Assembly (NCBI GenBank): GCA_017405595.1
Contig: JAFRAC010000026.1
Span: 186,001-250,000, forward strand
Source: Thermoguttaceae bacterium
GTDB lineage: Bacteria; Planctomycetota; Planctomycetia; Pirellulales; Thermoguttaceae
Length of the DNA: 64,000 nt
Direction: 5' to 3'
The notes under the pieces were generated by a model, which saw only the letters and a program-made list of their open reading frames with translations, was not told the origin of the DNA and searched no databases. A program made the position numbers and the translations under genes. Every line of letters starts with the position of its first letter. Within the stretch, counting starts at the first letter, position 1. This document shows, in pieces, positions 61,565 to 64,000 of the stretch.

Positions 61565-62179
61565 CTATCCACGAAAACAGGAGACAATCATTAAGACGGG
61601 AAGACTCAAGATGGGAAGACTCAAACAGAAGTTAATAAGCAGCAATAACAGCAAGCCGCACCAAACAAGAGGGGACTTTTGCTGTTTTCGGTTAATGATT
61701 AAAAAGGCAACTGCGGAAGCCAATCCGACAAGTCCGGCACCGAAAAAAAGCAACATTGAAAGAAATGCGAAACCATTCATCCACCAGCCGGTCAGAGCTT
61801 CCGACATAAAACAGGCGATGATGCTGCCCACTGACCCCAGGAAAGAAACAAACGGACAAAGAATCGCGACGATCACCAGAAACAGATTCAGGCGTCTCCG
61901 CTCGGCCGCGGCGTCCGTCTCTTGATATTCTATATCTCGGTTTATCTTTTTGGCCCTTCGCGCTTTTCTTACCTCGCTGATAATAAGTTCGGCTAAACCG
62001 ATCAGGCCGCAGTTGAGAGAGACGGTTGAAATGACATAGACATAAAATCGCAGGTCTTTCGCAAAATGGGCATGGGCGTCGTAAGCCAAAAAGAATCCCC
62101 CGAAACCCAGGAACACAAGGCACAAAAAAAAGAGTCCGGCAATAAACAAGACGAACTCAAAAAACTTCTTCACAGACAT
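61565..62179 (-). CDS. four-helix membrane protein of unknown function, copy B
   Basis: A protein of 204 residues, paralogue of the gene just downstream. It shares the hydrophobic pattern, LFLGFGGFFLAYDAHAHF, FFGAGLVGLASAVAFLIINRKQQKSPL, and the charged loop AKKINRDIEYQETDAAAERRRL. The ribosome site GAGG TCACCG ATG is also alike. No catalytic motif is visible. It starts 104 bases after hydF ends, in the same direction. Confidence 0.68.
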   Translation of the reverse strand: MSVKKFFEFVLFIAGLFFLCLVFLGFGGFFLAYDAHAHFAKDLRFYVYVISTVSLNCGLIGLAELIISEVRKARRAKKINRDIEYQETDAAAERRRLNLFLVIVAILCPFVSFLGSVGSIIACFMSEALTGWWMNGFAFLSMLLFFGAGLVGLASAVAFLIINRKQQKSPLVWCGLLLLLLINFCLSLPILSLPVLMIVSCFRG

Positions 62180-62283
62180 CGGTGACCTCTGACCTTTCTC
62201 GAAAAATCAATACAGAAACAGGATCGAACACCCGCCGGTCAGCATGATCGGCGGCGTTTCATTCGTTTGAAGAAACTTTAAGG

Positions 62284-63549
62284 TTATTCAAGCTCTTTTA
62301 CCAGCGGCGCCGAAACGCGGCCGAGAATGCCGTTAAGCCACGCCAGCGCCAGCCCGTAGTTGGTGACCGGTACCCCCGCCGCCGTACAGCGGGCGATACG
62401 CCGGAGCATCTCGCGGCGGTTCCAGACACACGCGCCGCAGTGGATGACCAGATCCCAGCGGGCAAGTTCCGTGTCGGTTTCGGGGAACCGATGTCCCTGG
62501 ACGTGTCCGATTTCGATACCGTCTCCCAGTTTCTGCCGCAGAAGGCGGGGAATCTTTTCGGTGCCGATATCCTCGGCAATCGGACGGTGCGAACACGCTT
62601 CGGCAATGAGGATCCGCGCATCGGCGGGAAGGGACGCCAGTTTTTTCGCCCCTTCGATCATCACGGAAAGATCCCCTTTCCGGCGCGCAAAGAGGACCGA
62701 AAAGGAGGTGAGCGGTATTTCCTGCGGGACAATCGCGTCGACCTGGCGAAACACCTGCGAATCGGTAATCACCAGCGCGGGAGGAACCGTGAACTGCTTC
62801 AGAACGCCGGCCAGCTGTTCCGGCTGCGTCACCAACGCGGTGCAGCCCGCGTCGAGAATGTCGCGGAGCGTCTGCACCTGCGGCATAATCAGACGCCCTT
62901 TCGGCGCTTCTTTGTCGATCGGCACGACGAGAACCGCCGTCTCGCCTTTCCTGAGAAGATCCGAAACAATCGGGCGCGGCTTGATATACTCATCCGGCAG
63001 AAGTTCGACAATCTTGTCGCGCAAAGCGCCGGTTCCCTCGGCGGAACGCCCCTGCGGATCGGCGCCGGCGGGGGACGCCATCACGGTGTAGGAAATTTTC
63101 CGCTCGGCAAGGAGCTGAATAAGACTTTCCGGCGGGGAAGAAAGATCCGACTTGTTCAGGACGGCCAGAACAGGAACCCGGCGCGCGGCAAACTCGGTAT
63201 AGAGGCTCTCCTCGAACGCGTCCCAAACCTTTTCGCCCGCCGGCGCGCGGGAAAGGTCAAGCACCAGCAGCGCAATATCGGTCCGGTCAAAAACCTGGCG
63301 CGTTCTGGCCGCGCGCAGCTCCCCCAGCGCGCCGGCATCATCGATTCCCGCCGTGTCGATGAAGAGCACCGGACCGATCGGCAGAAGTTCCATCGGTTTT
63401 TCGACCGGGTCGGTTGTCGTCCCCGCGACATCGGAAACAATCGAAACGCTCTGGCGTGTGATCGCGTTTAAGAGCGTCGATTTTCCGGCGTTGCGGCGGC
63501 CGAAGATACCGATATGCAGGCGCAGTCCCTTGGGAGCGGTTTCGTTCAT
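62284..63549 (-). CDS. hydF: [FeFe]-hydrogenase H-cluster maturation GTPase
   Basis: A protein of 421 residues. HydF is the scaffold on which HydE and HydG assemble the 2Fe subcluster before its transfer to the hydrogenase. It has Walker A GRRNAGKST, SDVAGTTTDPV, and DTAGIDD in an Era-like GTPase domain, then a dimerisation domain, and a C-terminal cluster-binding domain with CSH near 318 and HCGAC near 371, the 4Fe-4S ligands. Its presence implies an [FeFe]-hydrogenase and so hydrogen metabolism. hydE, hydG and hydA are not in the window. Confidence 0.94.
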   Translation of the reverse strand: MNETAPKGLRLHIGIFGRRNAGKSTLLNAITRQSVSIVSDVAGTTTDPVEKPMELLPIGPVLFIDTAGIDDAGALGELRAARTRQVFDRTDIALLVLDLSRAPAGEKVWDAFEESLYTEFAARRVPVLAVLNKSDLSSPPESLIQLLAERKISYTVMASPAGADPQGRSAEGTGALRDKIVELLPDEYIKPRPIVSDLLRKGETAVLVVPIDKEAPKGRLIMPQVQTLRDILDAGCTALVTQPEQLAGVLKQFTVPPALVITDSQVFRQVDAIVPQEIPLTSFSVLFARRKGDLSVMIEGAKKLASLPADARILIAEACSHRPIAEDIGTEKIPRLLRQKLGDGIEIGHVQGHRFPETDTELARWDLVIHCGACVWNRREMLRRIARCTAAGVPVTNYGLALAWLNGILGRVSAPLVKELE

Positions 63550-63609
63550 GTGTCTCGTTTACGGCTGTACTTCAAGGATCGCCGGTTCAGCCGGCTTACC
63601 GCCGACGGT

Positions 63610-64000
63610 TCATTGGCCGGTCACCGCCTGCCGGCTGAGGAGTTTCAGCTGTGTTTCGATCGTTTTAAGCTCGTCCAGCACCTCGTCGAGTTTGCGCTGG
63701 GTCTCTTCGTTCGACTTGGCAAGGGCGCTGACCGCGTCGAGAATCTGCTGATTCTTGTTTTCCGAGGTGTACCACGCTCCGTCGACCGCGGTCGGGTCGG
63801 CGGCGGTATTGCCGAAAGTCTCGCCGAACATGCCGCCGCCGAAGGGGGCGGCGGCAGGATCCGCGTAGAGATTCTGGTCAGCGGCTCCGGAACCCGCCGC
63901 GGGGGCAGGATTCGCGTCGCCCGGCCGGGAGAGCGCGTTCCCTTCGCCGGCCGGCGGCATCCCGGAATCGGAGGGGGCCCCGCCAAGCCGGGACTCGATC
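63610..64000 (-). CDS. coiled-coil, Pro/Ala/Gly-rich protein (5' end outside window)
   Basis: The C-terminal 130 or so codons of a protein whose frame stays open to the right edge; an internal ATG at 63960 is not necessarily the start. The visible part is Gly/Ala/Pro/Asp-rich and disordered at first, then ends in a clear coiled coil of about 50 residues (NQQILDAVSALAKSNEETQ and KLDEVLDELKTIETQLKLL). Function unknown. It is 60 bases upstream of hydF in the same direction. Confidence 0.6.
   Translation of the reverse strand, partial: IESRLGGAPSDSGMPPAGEGNALSRPGDANPAPAAGSGAADQNLYADPAAAPFGGGMFGETFGNTAADPTAVDGAWYTSENKNQQILDAVSALAKSNEETQRKLDEVLDELKTIETQLKLLSRQAVTGQ

Noticed and set aside
1..64000. 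Mobile elements, prophage, CRISPR arrays or defence islands
   Set aside because: I found no transposase, integrase, terminal inverted repeats, regularly spaced repeats, cas genes or restriction-modification genes; gene content is chromosomal throughout.

Overview
The window looks like chromosomal DNA from a member of the Planctomycetota, probably an anaerobic, polysaccharide-using lineage. Two large secreted proteins carry the N-terminal LEERxLL motif typical of giant planctomycete extracellular proteins. There is a Tat-exported Gfo/Idh/MocA oxidoreductase, a complete Na+-pumping NADH:quinone reductase operon and the [FeFe]-hydrogenase maturase HydF, which points to fermentative or anaerobic redox metabolism. 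I found no tRNA, rRNA, CRISPR array, insertion sequence or prophage. The exact lineage is inference.

Layout. 1-2858: the N-terminal part of a giant secreted beta-helix-type protein, running off the left edge. 3268-9375: housekeeping metabolism, with an AroDE fusion and AroK (shikimate pathway), an McsA-like protein, a class V aminotransferase, and a translation cluster (YbaK deacylase, EF-P, and a divergent EpmB-type radical SAM enzyme that fits the Lys34 of this EF-P). 9551-22805: a secreted thioredoxin-protease fusion, two exported proteins of unknown role, PdxA, PcrA/UvrD helicase, a 1672-residue protein of unknown function and a DPM1-type glycosyltransferase. 22868-29087: a secreted HEAT-like protein, the Tat oxidoreductase, and a BY-kinase/Wzz polysaccharide kinase with a Gly-Tyr-rich tail. 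29223-34266: a minus-strand run of AI-2E-type permease, PfkB-family kinase, PfkA, a zinc-ribbon membrane protein and PlsC. 34435-40612: nqrABCDEF. 40907-48347: RtcB, a sialidase-like protein, a LEERxLL protein with EF-hand/dockerin-like loops, and a metallophosphoesterase.

48370-54832 is one continuous minus-strand gene run: btaA, btaB, an NDP-sugar epimerase, argC, prfB, queC and a deoxyribosyltransferase-like gene. BtaA and BtaB would make the phosphorus-free betaine lipid DGTS. btaB is split by a nine-G homopolymer exactly in its S-adenosylmethionine-binding motif. This is the most interesting item in the window: either a phase-variable or recoded lipid methyltransferase, or a sequencing error.

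54976-64000: a sigma-54-type response regulator with an altered GAFTGA loop, two tandem DUF4838 secreted proteins that appear to have undergone gene conversion, a pair of tandem paralogous membrane proteins, HydF, and a partial coiled-coil protein at the right edge. Most genes have recognisable purine-rich ribosome binding sites. Several sigma-70-like promoters with 16-17 base spacers and several strong hairpin terminators are visible.
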